Assembly (NCBI GenBank): GCA_910576785.1
Contig: CAJTJG010000017.1
Coordinates: 17,350 to 81,349 of the forward strand
Origin: an uncultured Duncaniella sp.
Lineage (GTDB): Bacteria; Bacteroidota; Bacteroidia; Bacteroidales; Muribaculaceae
DNA: 64,000 nucleotides
Reading direction: 5' to 3'
Under the pieces are notes generated by a model. It was given only the letters and a program-made list of their open reading frames with translations. It was not told the origin of the DNA and ran no database searches. This document shows, in pieces, positions 50,262 to 58,056 of the stretch (position 1 is the stretch's first letter; each line of letters opens with the position of its first letter). Position numbers and translations under genes: made by a program.

Positions 50262-51754
50262 ATAAAATAATGGAACATGATAATTTGTTGGCGGTATTTG
50301 GAGACAGTACCGCAAGAGTGAAAAATGCAATTTCGGCTATTAAAGCCGGAAAGGGTGTCTTGTTAGTCGATGATGAGGACAGGGAGAATGAAGGCGATCT
50401 AATTTTTCCGGCACAGACCATATCAGAAAAGGATATGGCCTGCATGATCCGCCATTGCAGCGGTATAGTATGCCTGTGCATTACTCAGGAAAAAGCGGAA
50501 GAACTTAATCTGCCGCTTATGGTAGAGCATAACACCAGCACATACGGTACTGCCTTCACCATTTCCATCGAAGCCGCCGAAGGAGTGACAACCGGGGTAT
50601 CGGCCGCAGACCGTGTCAAGACGATAAAAGCCGCTATCGCGGAAAAAGCTACGCCTCAATCGCTCCATAGTCCGGGACACGTATTCCCGTTGATTGCCCG
50701 TCCGGGAGGAGTCAAGGAAAGGGAAGGACATACCGAGGGAAGCGTGGAACTCATGAAATTGGCCGGTCTCCAGCCTTACGCGGTGTTGTGTGAACTGACC
50801 AATGACGATGGCACAATGGCAAAGCTGCCCGAAATAATTGAATTTAGCAAACTTTATAATTATCCCGTCATGAGTATCAACGATTTGAAAAATTACAATC
50901 CAGCCCCCGACTTCCTTCCGGGACTGGTAGGCTCTTTCGCAAAGCCTGCGGCAGAAAACCCGACAGTGTCAATTATGGAAGCAGCATTCCGCCACCACAA
51001 AATGCACTACCGTTACATCAATTGCGAGGTTGGTCCCGAAAAACTTGAAGCTGCTGTGGCAGGAGCAAAGGCGATGGGTTGGAGAGGCTTTAACTGCTCC
51101 ATTCCGAACAAAGTGGAGGTCATCAAATACCTTGATGAAATAGGCGAGTCTGCCAAGATTATCGGTGCGGTCAATACGGTCATCATCGAAAAAAACGGAA
51201 AAACACGTGGAGAGAACACTGATGGCAAGGGCTTTGTAAAGGCCATATCGGAAGTGACATCCGTGCAGGGAAAGAAACTGGTTGTGTTCGGTGCTGGCGG
51301 GGCGTCTCGCGCCATCTGTGTTGAGATGGCACTGGCCGGAGCTTCGGAAATAACAGTCGTAAATATTTCTGAAGACGGACAGATTTTGGTTGATATGCTC
51401 AACCAACACACGCCGACAAGTGCTTCATTTGTCTTATGGGACCACATTTTCAACATTCCGGCAGATACGGACATAGTAATCAACGCAACATCCGTAGGTC
51501 TGTATCCTAATGTGGAGCAGCGACTGAATATCAATGCGGACACATTAAAGCCGCATATGGTGGTTGCCGACTGCATCCCTAATCCCGCCTACACGCATTT
51601 CGTCAAGGATGCCATAAGCAAAGGATGCCGGCATGTCTTGCCCGGCATGAATATGCTTGTCAATCAAGCAGTAATAGCCCTCAAATACTGGACGGGCAAT
51701 GATGTGGATGCCGACATCATGCGGCAGGAATTAACGCGCGTTCTCGGACTATAA
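50258..51754 (+). CDS. fusion of DHBP synthase (RibB) and shikimate-dehydrogenase-like (AroE) domains
   Basis: A 498-residue, two-domain protein in one open frame. Residues about 1-205 are RibB-like with DDEDRENEGDLIFPA, RHCSGIVCLCIT, GVTTGVSAADRVKTI, RPGGVKEREGHTEGS and ELTNDDGTMAKLP, all catalytic and Mg-binding motifs intact. Residues about 225-498 are AroE-like with GFNCSIPNKVEVIKYLDE (catalytic Lys), IGAVNTVI, GENTDGKGFV (catalytic Asp), VVFGAGGASRAI for NADP and INATSVGLYPN. The N-terminal AroE loop that holds shikimate through a Ser-x-Ser is altered (GLVGSFAKPAAENPTVS). Translation can also start at 50270. The function as a fused enzyme is unknown. Confidence 0.9.
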   Translation: MNKIMEHDNLLAVFGDSTARVKNAISAIKAGKGVLLVDDEDRENEGDLIFPAQTISEKDMACMIRHCSGIVCLCITQEKAEELNLPLMVEHNTSTYGTAFTISIEAAEGVTTGVSAADRVKTIKAAIAEKATPQSLHSPGHVFPLIARPGGVKEREGHTEGSVELMKLAGLQPYAVLCELTNDDGTMAKLPEIIEFSKLYNYPVMSINDLKNYNPAPDFLPGLVGSFAKPAAENPTVSIMEAAFRHHKMHYRYINCEVGPEKLEAAVAGAKAMGWRGFNCSIPNKVEVIKYLDEIGESAKIIGAVNTVIIEKNGKTRGENTDGKGFVKAISEVTSVQGKKLVVFGAGGASRAICVEMALAGASEITVVNISEDGQILVDMLNQHTPTSASFVLWDHIFNIPADTDIVINATSVGLYPNVEQRLNINADTLKPHMVVADCIPNPAYTHFVKDAISKGCRHVLPGMNMLVNQAVIALKYWTGNDVDADIMRQELTRVLGL

Positions 51755-51768
51755 AAACACATGATATA

Positions 51769-52521
51769 ATGGATCTTTCAATGTGGATTCAATCCCCCAT
51801 ACAGTGGGGGATACTCTTTTTGTCTGCCTTCATAATTGGCATGTCCAAAACCGGCATACAAGGATTAAGTCTCATATCAGTTCCTCTTATGGCTCTTGCT
51901 TTCGGAGCAAAACCTTCGACCGGATTGATTTTGCCAATCTTATGTGCGGCTGATTTAATCGCGGTACTTTATTACCGACGCAAAGCAGAATGGAAATACG
52001 TTTTCAAACTGCTTCCAGCTGCTTTGGCAGGATTTGTCGTGGCTTTGTTTGTAGATAAGATTGTTCCTCCTACTGAGTTTAAGCACCTTATGGGAGGCTG
52101 TCTTGCCGCAATCATGCTCGTTATGCTCTGGACAGACCGGAAAGGGAAAGAAAACAGCCTGTCTTCGCACTGGTGGTTCAGTCCGCTTTTCGGACTTATG
52201 GGCGGTTTCACTACGATGATAGGCAACGCCGCAGGTCCGGTAATGGCTATTTATCTACTGTCGATAAGGATGCCGAAATATAGTTTTGTCGGCACAAACG
52301 CATGGTTCTTCCTTGTAATCAACTATTTGAAAATTCCGGTACAGATACTTGCATGGGACAATATCACAATCTGGTCTCTGGTGCTGGATGTCTATACCAT
52401 CCCGTTTGTTTTGTTGGGTGGTGTCGCGGGCATACTTTTGGTAAAACGATTGCCGGAAAAGGGATTCCGCAATGCTACGACTGCCGCAACGGGGTTGTCG
52501 GTACTTATGTTGCTTGCATGA
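51769..52521 (+). CDS. sulfite exporter TauE/SafE-family permease
   Basis: A 250-residue inner-membrane protein with about seven or eight hydrophobic segments in two repeats. It shows the family halves IGMSKTGIQGLSLISVPLMAL (first repeat) and GLMGGFTTMIGNAAGPVMAIYLL (second repeat). Members move organic or inorganic anions such as sulfoacetate, sulfite or small acids. It lies between the RibB-AroE fusion and an aldo/keto reductase, 14 and 21 bases from each, so it probably exports or imports a pathway compound. Confidence 0.87.
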   Translation: MDLSMWIQSPIQWGILFLSAFIIGMSKTGIQGLSLISVPLMALAFGAKPSTGLILPILCAADLIAVLYYRRKAEWKYVFKLLPAALAGFVVALFVDKIVPPTEFKHLMGGCLAAIMLVMLWTDRKGKENSLSSHWWFSPLFGLMGGFTTMIGNAAGPVMAIYLLSIRMPKYSFVGTNAWFFLVINYLKIPVQILAWDNITIWSLVLDVYTIPFVLLGGVAGILLVKRLPEKGFRNATTAATGLSVLMLLA

Positions 52522-52542
52522 ATTAAAAAATAAATCAGAAAT

Positions 52543-53571
52543 ATGGAATATCGTAAATTAAACGGTTCGGGATTCTATGTCCCGGCTTTGACTTTGGGAA
52601 CAGGAACATTCGGCGGCTCTCACGGCTTCGAGGGCTGGGGACACACGGGAGTGGAGGAAGCCACCCGTATGATTGATATGTGTCTGGATGCTGGACTTAA
52701 TATGTTTGATACAGCAGATATATACTCACGCGGACTTTCCGAAGAAATATTGGGCAAGGCGATTGCCGGAAAGCGTAACAGGGCGCTCATAGCCACCAAA
52801 GGGACATTCTCCATGGGAAACAGCCGTAACGAGGAAGGCGCATCGCGTTTCCATCTGATAGAAGCATGTGAGGCGAGTCTGCGCCGTCTCAATACAGATC
52901 ATATAGACCTTTATTACATACACGGCTTCGATGCGAATACTCCTGTGGAGGAAACCTTACGGGCATTGGAAGATATGATAACAAGCGGGAAAATCCGTTA
53001 TATCGGCTGTTCCAATTTTGCAGGTTGGCAGTTGATGAAGTCGCTATCAGTGTCGGAACGTCGCGGATGGAGTCGTTATGTGGCACATCAGGTCTATTAT
53101 TCTTTGCTCAATCGAGACTTTGAATGGGAACTGATGCCGCTTGGTATTGATCAACAGATAGGCACGGTTGTATGGAGTCCGCTTGCCGCCGGGCGTCTTG
53201 GTGGCCGCTACCGCAGGAACAATCCCGTGCCGCAAAACGGAAGAGTGGCACGTGGCGGTGCACCTGTAAGAGATAACGTTGTCTCCTACGACCGCCTGTA
53301 TAACATAATTGATGTATTAGACGAACTGGCGGTGGAAACTGGAAAGACCGTGGCTCAAGTAGCTTTGAACTGGTTGCTGCAACGCCCTACGGTATGCAGC
53401 CTCGTCATCGGATCCAGCTCTGAAGAACAACTCCGCCAAAACCTCGGTGCGGTGGACTGGAAACTTACGGCAGAACAAATCCAGCGTCTTGATGTTGTCA
53501 GCAAGACGTCCAAACCCTATCCCTACTGGCATCATGACCAACGCCCGGAGTTGTCGTCACAAATATTTTAA
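52543..53571 (+). CDS. aldo/keto reductase
   Basis: A 342-residue NADPH-dependent reductase with a TIM-barrel. The catalytic tetrad is visible: Asp and Tyr in NMFDTADIYSRG, Lys in ALIATKGTFS, and His in YYIHGFDANT. The cofactor region is IGSSSEEQLRQNL near the end. The closest known group is the YghZ/YajO-like AKRs, which reduce aldehydes or glyoxals. Last gene of the HAD-VOC-RibB/AroE-permease operon, so the pathway includes a carbonyl reduction (inference). Confidence 0.9.
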   Translation: MEYRKLNGSGFYVPALTLGTGTFGGSHGFEGWGHTGVEEATRMIDMCLDAGLNMFDTADIYSRGLSEEILGKAIAGKRNRALIATKGTFSMGNSRNEEGASRFHLIEACEASLRRLNTDHIDLYYIHGFDANTPVEETLRALEDMITSGKIRYIGCSNFAGWQLMKSLSVSERRGWSRYVAHQVYYSLLNRDFEWELMPLGIDQQIGTVVWSPLAAGRLGGRYRRNNPVPQNGRVARGGAPVRDNVVSYDRLYNIIDVLDELAVETGKTVAQVALNWLLQRPTVCSLVIGSSSEEQLRQNLGAVDWKLTAEQIQRLDVVSKTSKPYPYWHHDQRPELSSQIF

Positions 53572-53756
53572 GGTTGCTAAGTACTTATTTGTAAGATTAA
53601 GTAGAATGTATCATAAATACGACTGAAACAAATGTCTTTCTGTATGTCGGTGTTTGACACCAGAACACTATCATCAATATAATAGCTATCTACAATCTCT
53701 AATCTGAGCTTATGATAGGATTAAAACACTTTATATTTCAAGAAGTAATAAATACA

Positions 53757-55022
53757 ATGAAAGTAAGGATTGTGGATGCCTCCGAATCCGACCGTCGGCT
53801 TATGTCGGGCTTGCTTGTCAAGCACGGCTATGAGCCGATTGTTGTCGAGAATATGGAGGCTGCAAAGGAAGAGGTGGCAAAACTGCCACCCGGTGCGGTC
53901 GTGGTTACGGCGATGAAATTCGCCCACGGCACCGCGCAAGAGTTAATCAACTGGCAAAAGCAAGAGGGATATAAATTCCCGGTTATTGCCGTAGTGGACA
54001 ATCTGAACGCCGTGGATCTGCTCTCGGTGATGCGCGACGGCGGAGCCGTGGATGTGGTGCAGCGTCCGGCGATTGACAAGCAGCTCGTCGAGACGGTCGG
54101 CAGGTATGCCAGACCCGAAAACGCCGTGCTTGTCCTCGATGACAGCCTTATACCACGCAAGAGCGACACTTTCAGACGCATCGAGGAAACGGTGAAGACC
54201 ATCGCTGCCACCAACGCCAATGTGATAGTATTCGGCGAGAGCGGCACGGGAAAGGAACAGATAGCACGGCAAATCTATCTCAACAGTTCAAGAACCGAAA
54301 GTCCCTGCATAGTGCTTGACGCCGGGAGTGCCGCACTTGTCGGGAACCACAATCCGAAATCGGAGCAGAGCGAGATATACAACCGCATCAAGGGCTATTT
54401 CGGCAAATGCGCCGGTGGCACAATCATAATAAAGAACGTGCATCTGCTCAATTTCGACAAACAGTCGGTGATGCTCCATATCCTCGAAACCGAACATCCC
54501 GATGTGCGTGTCATAGGCACGGCAGACCCCGACCTGTTAGGCATGGTCACGGCAAAGACATTCCGCCCCAACCTCTATTACATATTGAGACAGGCGGAGA
54601 TTGTGATGCCGCCGTTGCGTGAGACGATTGAGGACATAGAGCCTTTAGCCGATTATTTTCTCGGTGAATACTCACAAAAGACAGGCATGGAGAAAAAGAA
54701 ACTCAATTTGTCGGCGATAAAGGCGTTGAGGACATATCCGTGGCCCGGCAACGTGCGTGAGCTGAAGGATGTGATTCTCTTTGCCGCCTTCCACACCAAA
54801 GAGGATACGATAACGAAGGAGGACATCACATTCTTCCAATCGGAGCCGGAAGTTCCCGATGTGCTTACACTCAAAAACGAGGACATCGAGAAAAAGCAGA
54901 TAGCCAAGGCGATTGAACGCTCAAACGGCAATATGTCGGAGGCTGCGAGGCTGTTGAAGATAAGCCGTTCCACGCTCAGTTACAAGCTGCGTTTCTACGG
55001 ATTCCGCCGAAACAGCGACTGA
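53757..55022 (+). CDS. degenerate NtrC/RteB-like response regulator (AAA+ plus Fis-type HTH)
   Basis: A 421-residue protein starting MKVRIVDASESDRRLMSGL at 53757. A receiver-like domain (about 1-120) lacks the phospho-acceptor Asp: the strand reads AVVVTAMKFA. The AAA+ domain (about 140-340) has Walker A VFGESGTGKEQ, but no GAFTGA sigma-54 loop (the segment is NRIKGYFGKCAGG), and Walker B is TIIIKNVHLL instead of ending in DE. The C-terminal Fis-like HTH is intact (IAKAIERSNGNMSEAARLLKISR). So it looks like a DNA-binding RteB relative that no longer hydrolyses ATP to remodel sigma-54. Placed beside mobilization genes, it probably regulates transfer. Confidence 0.82.
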   Translation: MKVRIVDASESDRRLMSGLLVKHGYEPIVVENMEAAKEEVAKLPPGAVVVTAMKFAHGTAQELINWQKQEGYKFPVIAVVDNLNAVDLLSVMRDGGAVDVVQRPAIDKQLVETVGRYARPENAVLVLDDSLIPRKSDTFRRIEETVKTIAATNANVIVFGESGTGKEQIARQIYLNSSRTESPCIVLDAGSAALVGNHNPKSEQSEIYNRIKGYFGKCAGGTIIIKNVHLLNFDKQSVMLHILETEHPDVRVIGTADPDLLGMVTAKTFRPNLYYILRQAEIVMPPLRETIEDIEPLADYFLGEYSQKTGMEKKKLNLSAIKALRTYPWPGNVRELKDVILFAAFHTKEDTITKEDITFFQSEPEVPDVLTLKNEDIEKKQIAKAIERSNGNMSEAARLLKISRSTLSYKLRFYGFRRNSD

Positions 55023-55049
55023 CATAGCCCATAATTCGCCGAAAATCAC

Positions 55050-55223
55050 TATCTTTGTGGCGAATTTGGAAATATAGGCGACGGGAGAGCCTGTCGCATT
55101 GAAAATACAGTATAACATAACTTCGCTGAAGTTCTACTGAGAATCTGGACAATTCTGACATGGGAGAACCGAGCGATGCTTGTGCTATGCGTCTGCATAG
55201 CGTGCATCGGTAAACATCTCCCA
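55050..55223. ncRNA. candidate structured RNA or transfer-region hairpins
   Basis: A perfect -7 box TATCTTTG (55050-55057) precedes two hairpins. The first, 55078-55097, is an 8-bp stem with an AGAG loop. The second, 55161-55223, is nested: TGGGAGA/TCTCCCA outside, CGATGC/GCATCG in the middle and GCTATGC-GTCT-GCATAGC at the tip. There is no -33 box. It lies downstream of the relaxase gene and the AAA+ regulator, in a gap of 289 bases. Confidence 0.35.
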
Positions 55224-55311
55224 CTTCCATAGGCAGTCCAGAGCCTTCAGTAGTAAGAGTGCTTTCGATGCACGCTTTTGTGTCGTGATGACACACAGAC
55301 CTTAATCTAAT

Positions 55312-56325
55312 CTACAAACGAAATCCCCCGTTTATATTGCTGCCCCTTTTCTTCGCGTGGAAACGGCGAAGGGCCTCTTTCGGCGACAGGTCGGGATGTC
55401 TCGCACGGAACTCCGGCCAGGTCTCGTTGTCGCCTCCGCAAGACCAGCCCTGTTCCTCGACAGGCGAGCTGCCTATATTTGGAACACTGACCGTGACGGC
55501 GGGTTGCTGAACCTCCGGCTGTCTTCGGGTCTGTCCCGATGAAACACGAGTTGACGCTTTTTGCAACTCCGTGAAATGCCTGTCAAGATTCCCGAAACTG
55601 AAATTTCTGTCAACCTTCGACCCTGAAAACTTCCTGCCTTCATAGATGAAGGAGACACCTTCCCGGATGGCTGTTCCCTTTCGGTATTTGTATTCCACAC
55701 TGACACCTCCGGCTCTGAGCCATTTCTCGAACCTTTCCCAACTGTTTACGCCAGGATTGTTCCATGCGCCGTTGATGATGTGGAACAGTCGGTATTTAGC
55801 TTTCTCGGCACCGCGCAGGCGGTTGACATTGGTATTTTTCTTTCCCTCGCTGATTTTAAGGTGGTACTCCCTTGTGAGGTCTTTGCATATATCCCGGTTT
55901 CGTTCATAATCATTTTTGTCCGATATTGTTCCGGCATGGTTGTCGATTCTGCTGAACACTATATGGCAGTGCGGATGCGCCTTGTCGAAATGTCGCACGA
56001 TTATATACGGGGTGTCAACGATGCCCATGCGCTCCATATATTTTCCGGCAATCTCAACCATAAGGGCATCATCGAGCCTGTCGGCATCCTCCGCATCAAA
56101 ATTGAGCGAGATATGCCCGACTGGATTTTTCACTCTCGGATTTAGGGAGCGGTTATCCTCGAAAGAGCGGATTATCTCCTCGCGGTCTTCCTCTCCGCCG
56201 ATGCTGCCGGAATCAATAAGCCTCCATTCATCGCATGGCGTACCGTCGGGACCGTCCTTTTTCCTGCGGGTGACGTATTCGACGCAGCCACGGAATCCGC
56301 TCCCTTTTGTTATCTTCCCGAACAT
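55312..56325 (-). CDS. mobilization relaxase (MobP type)
   Basis: A 337-residue protein. The N-terminal relaxase domain starts MFGKITKGSGFRGCVEYVTR; the metal-binding motif is RHFDKAHPHCHIVFSRID with the H-x-H-C-H signature of MobP relaxases; the catalytic Tyr is probably in one of the early segments, such as CVEYVTR. The C-terminal part (about 260-337) is low-complexity and basic. It nicks oriT and pilots DNA transfer using a co-resident conjugative element. It starts three bases after mobC's stop. Confidence 0.9.
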   Translation of the reverse strand: MFGKITKGSGFRGCVEYVTRRKKDGPDGTPCDEWRLIDSGSIGGEEDREEIIRSFEDNRSLNPRVKNPVGHISLNFDAEDADRLDDALMVEIAGKYMERMGIVDTPYIIVRHFDKAHPHCHIVFSRIDNHAGTISDKNDYERNRDICKDLTREYHLKISEGKKNTNVNRLRGAEKAKYRLFHIINGAWNNPGVNSWERFEKWLRAGGVSVEYKYRKGTAIREGVSFIYEGRKFSGSKVDRNFSFGNLDRHFTELQKASTRVSSGQTRRQPEVQQPAVTVSVPNIGSSPVEEQGWSCGGDNETWPEFRARHPDLSPKEALRRFHAKKRGSNINGGFRL

Positions 56326-56328
56326 GGC

Positions 56329-56724
56329 TCACCCTCCTCCGTTACGGTATTTTTCAATCATATCCGTAATGAACCTGACGCATTTCATTGTAATTCCCAC
56401 GCTTTCTATGAGTTGCTGACCGTCCGCCTTGCCGTTCATTTTCATAAAATAATTGATGAATTTGACAGCATTGTTCAGATTGTTCTTTATTCCCTGAAGG
56501 TCGCGTATAGCCTGCAAATCCTTCGCCGAAAGTCGTGGCACGACGGTACAGCGGAGGGCGGCGTGGCGCAGGTATTCCGACTTGTTGAGGCCTGCGGTTA
56601 CCGCCTTTCCCATTATCTCGCCGTACTGCTCCACATCGAATTTTACGGTTATGAGTATTGATTTTCTCTTTTCGGCATCCAGCCGTGGTCGCCCTTTTGC
56701 CGGGCATTTCTTGGTTGTCTTCAT
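56329..56724 (-). CDS. relaxosome accessory protein MobC
   Basis: A 131-residue basic protein starting MKTTKKCPAKGRPRLDAEKR at 56724; an open frame further upstream runs through the oriT-like repeats and is not used. The ribbon-helix-helix N-terminus and the helix GIKNNLNNAVKFINYFMKMN match the MobC family, which helps relaxase melt oriT. It forms an operon with the relaxase gene (three-base gap). Confidence 0.87.
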   Translation of the reverse strand: MKTTKKCPAKGRPRLDAEKRKSILITVKFDVEQYGEIMGKAVTAGLNKSEYLRHAALRCTVVPRLSAKDLQAIRDLQGIKNNLNNAVKFINYFMKMNGKADGQQLIESVGITMKCVRFITDMIEKYRNGGG

Positions 56725-56873
56725 TTTTGGTATGTGTTTATGTCGTGTTTTGTGTGACCATCGGGAGCGGTCGGTTTTCGGGATTACTTGTAATACGAAA
56801 ACATAAACTCGCTCCCCTCCATCTGCAACCACGAAAACAGTTTTACGCAGCGCGAAACTGTCAGCAAAAAATC

Positions 56874-57016
56874 GCCAACGGTTCGAATGGATACTCTAAC
56901 CGTTGCTCGAATATCGGCTCGAACATCGGCTCGAATATCGGTTCGAATAACCGTTTGAGTGCAGACATACACAAGTGAATATGTGTGCAGGTGAATACGT
57001 GTGCGTGTTACAGAAG
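56874..57016. other. repeat-rich region upstream of mobC: candidate oriT
   Basis: It contains an inverted repeat AACGGTT-N14-AACCGTT, then four 12-bp iterons at 56906-56953 (CTCGAATATCGG, CTCGAACATCGG, CTCGAATATCGG, TTCGAATAACCG), the small palindrome CGGTTCGAATAACCG, and two 16-bp direct repeats (GTGAATATGTGTGCAG and GTGAATACGTGTGCGT). It sits between primase 3' end and mobC 5' end in an otherwise gene-free gap of 368 bases. This is the usual position of oriT or a replication origin. Confidence 0.6.
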
Positions 57017-57092
57017 GATTATGTTATTTGTCACTTTGATGATACTGTAAGTGAACTGTCATTTATATGATTCGTCACTCTGTCATTTCACA

Positions 57093-57962
57093 TCACTTGC
57101 CGTCAGCCGTTGCGGTTGCTACCAGATAGTCGTTAAGGTCATTGTAACCGTTATAGCGGTGTGAGCAGTCAGTGATGTGTTTTCCCGGAACAGCGATCAA
57201 CAGTTGCAACGCTGTTTTCCCTGCATCATCGTTGTCAAGGAAACATCGGATGTCGCTGTAATCATGCAATACTGCGATAGCCTTGTTGACATTGGTGACG
57301 GAGTTAAGCACTATGGCGTCGCATTCCGGTATCAGTCCGAGAGTGAGTGCCGAGAGATAATCAATGAATCCCTCGAACACTGCGCACTCTGATGACGGGC
57401 CATCTCTCGCCCACGGCACACAGGATATGTCCTTGTGTCCGGCGCAACCCTTGAAATACTTGTTGCGCAGTTCCCAGCCTCCGTTGACATTCCCAAATGC
57501 GACGGCAAAATATGATTTACCGTTGACGCTGTAATGTGCCTCCCTGCAAACTGCCACGGCTATGTGTGCCGGGATGCCCCGCTCTTTGAGATATGCGAGA
57601 AGTGCGGGGTGTGCCAACGGCACTATCTTCATATCTCCTGCTTTCGGTGCGGAGGGTCGCGGGGCAAAGGACAAAGCGACTGTCCGTGCCGATGGTGCGG
57701 CGCATCCCCGCAGGATGATGTCCGATATATACCCGATATTGTCGGAGCTGTAAACAAGTCTGGCGAGGTCAATGATGTCGCCTCCCTTGCCGATACCAAA
57801 ATCATACCAGCAGTTGAGCGTTGTCTCGACCTTGAACGATGGCGTCTGTTCCTGTCGCAACGGCGACTTATACCAGAGCCTCGTTCCTTTTCTCACTGCC
57901 GGCTCGTGTCCGAGTGAGGACAGAAAATCGGCAAGTGGAATGTTTTTGATTTCGCTGATCAT
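57093..57962 (-). CDS. Toprim-domain primase of a mobilizable element
   Basis: A 289-residue protein starting MISEIKNIPLADFLSSLGHE at 57962. The N-terminal part (about 1-90) carries a CHC2-like region without all zinc cysteines (LWYKSPLRQEQTPSFKV, NCWYDFGIGKGGDIIDLARL). The TOPRIM domain includes VFEGFIDYLSA (catalytic Glu) and CFLDNDDAGKTALQLL (D-x-D). Such DnaG-like proteins prime replication of Bacteroides mobilizable transposons. Terminal part of an operon-like series on the minus strand with helicase and Xis-like genes. Confidence 0.85.
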   Translation of the reverse strand: MISEIKNIPLADFLSSLGHEPAVRKGTRLWYKSPLRQEQTPSFKVETTLNCWYDFGIGKGGDIIDLARLVYSSDNIGYISDIILRGCAAPSARTVALSFAPRPSAPKAGDMKIVPLAHPALLAYLKERGIPAHIAVAVCREAHYSVNGKSYFAVAFGNVNGGWELRNKYFKGCAGHKDISCVPWARDGPSSECAVFEGFIDYLSALTLGLIPECDAIVLNSVTNVNKAIAVLHDYSDIRCFLDNDDAGKTALQLLIAVPGKHITDCSHRYNGYNDLNDYLVATATADGK

Positions 57963-58056
57963 AATTCTGTTTTTTGTGTCTGATGATGTGTGTTTTTGGG
58001 AGTATAGCCCTAATATATACGCCCCTGAACTATACTGTACCTGTTTTCGGTACGGG

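Noticed and set aside
56906..56953. Tandem repeats considered as a CRISPR array
   Set aside because: Units are only 12 bases with no unique spacers and no cas genes; iteron or oriT fits better.
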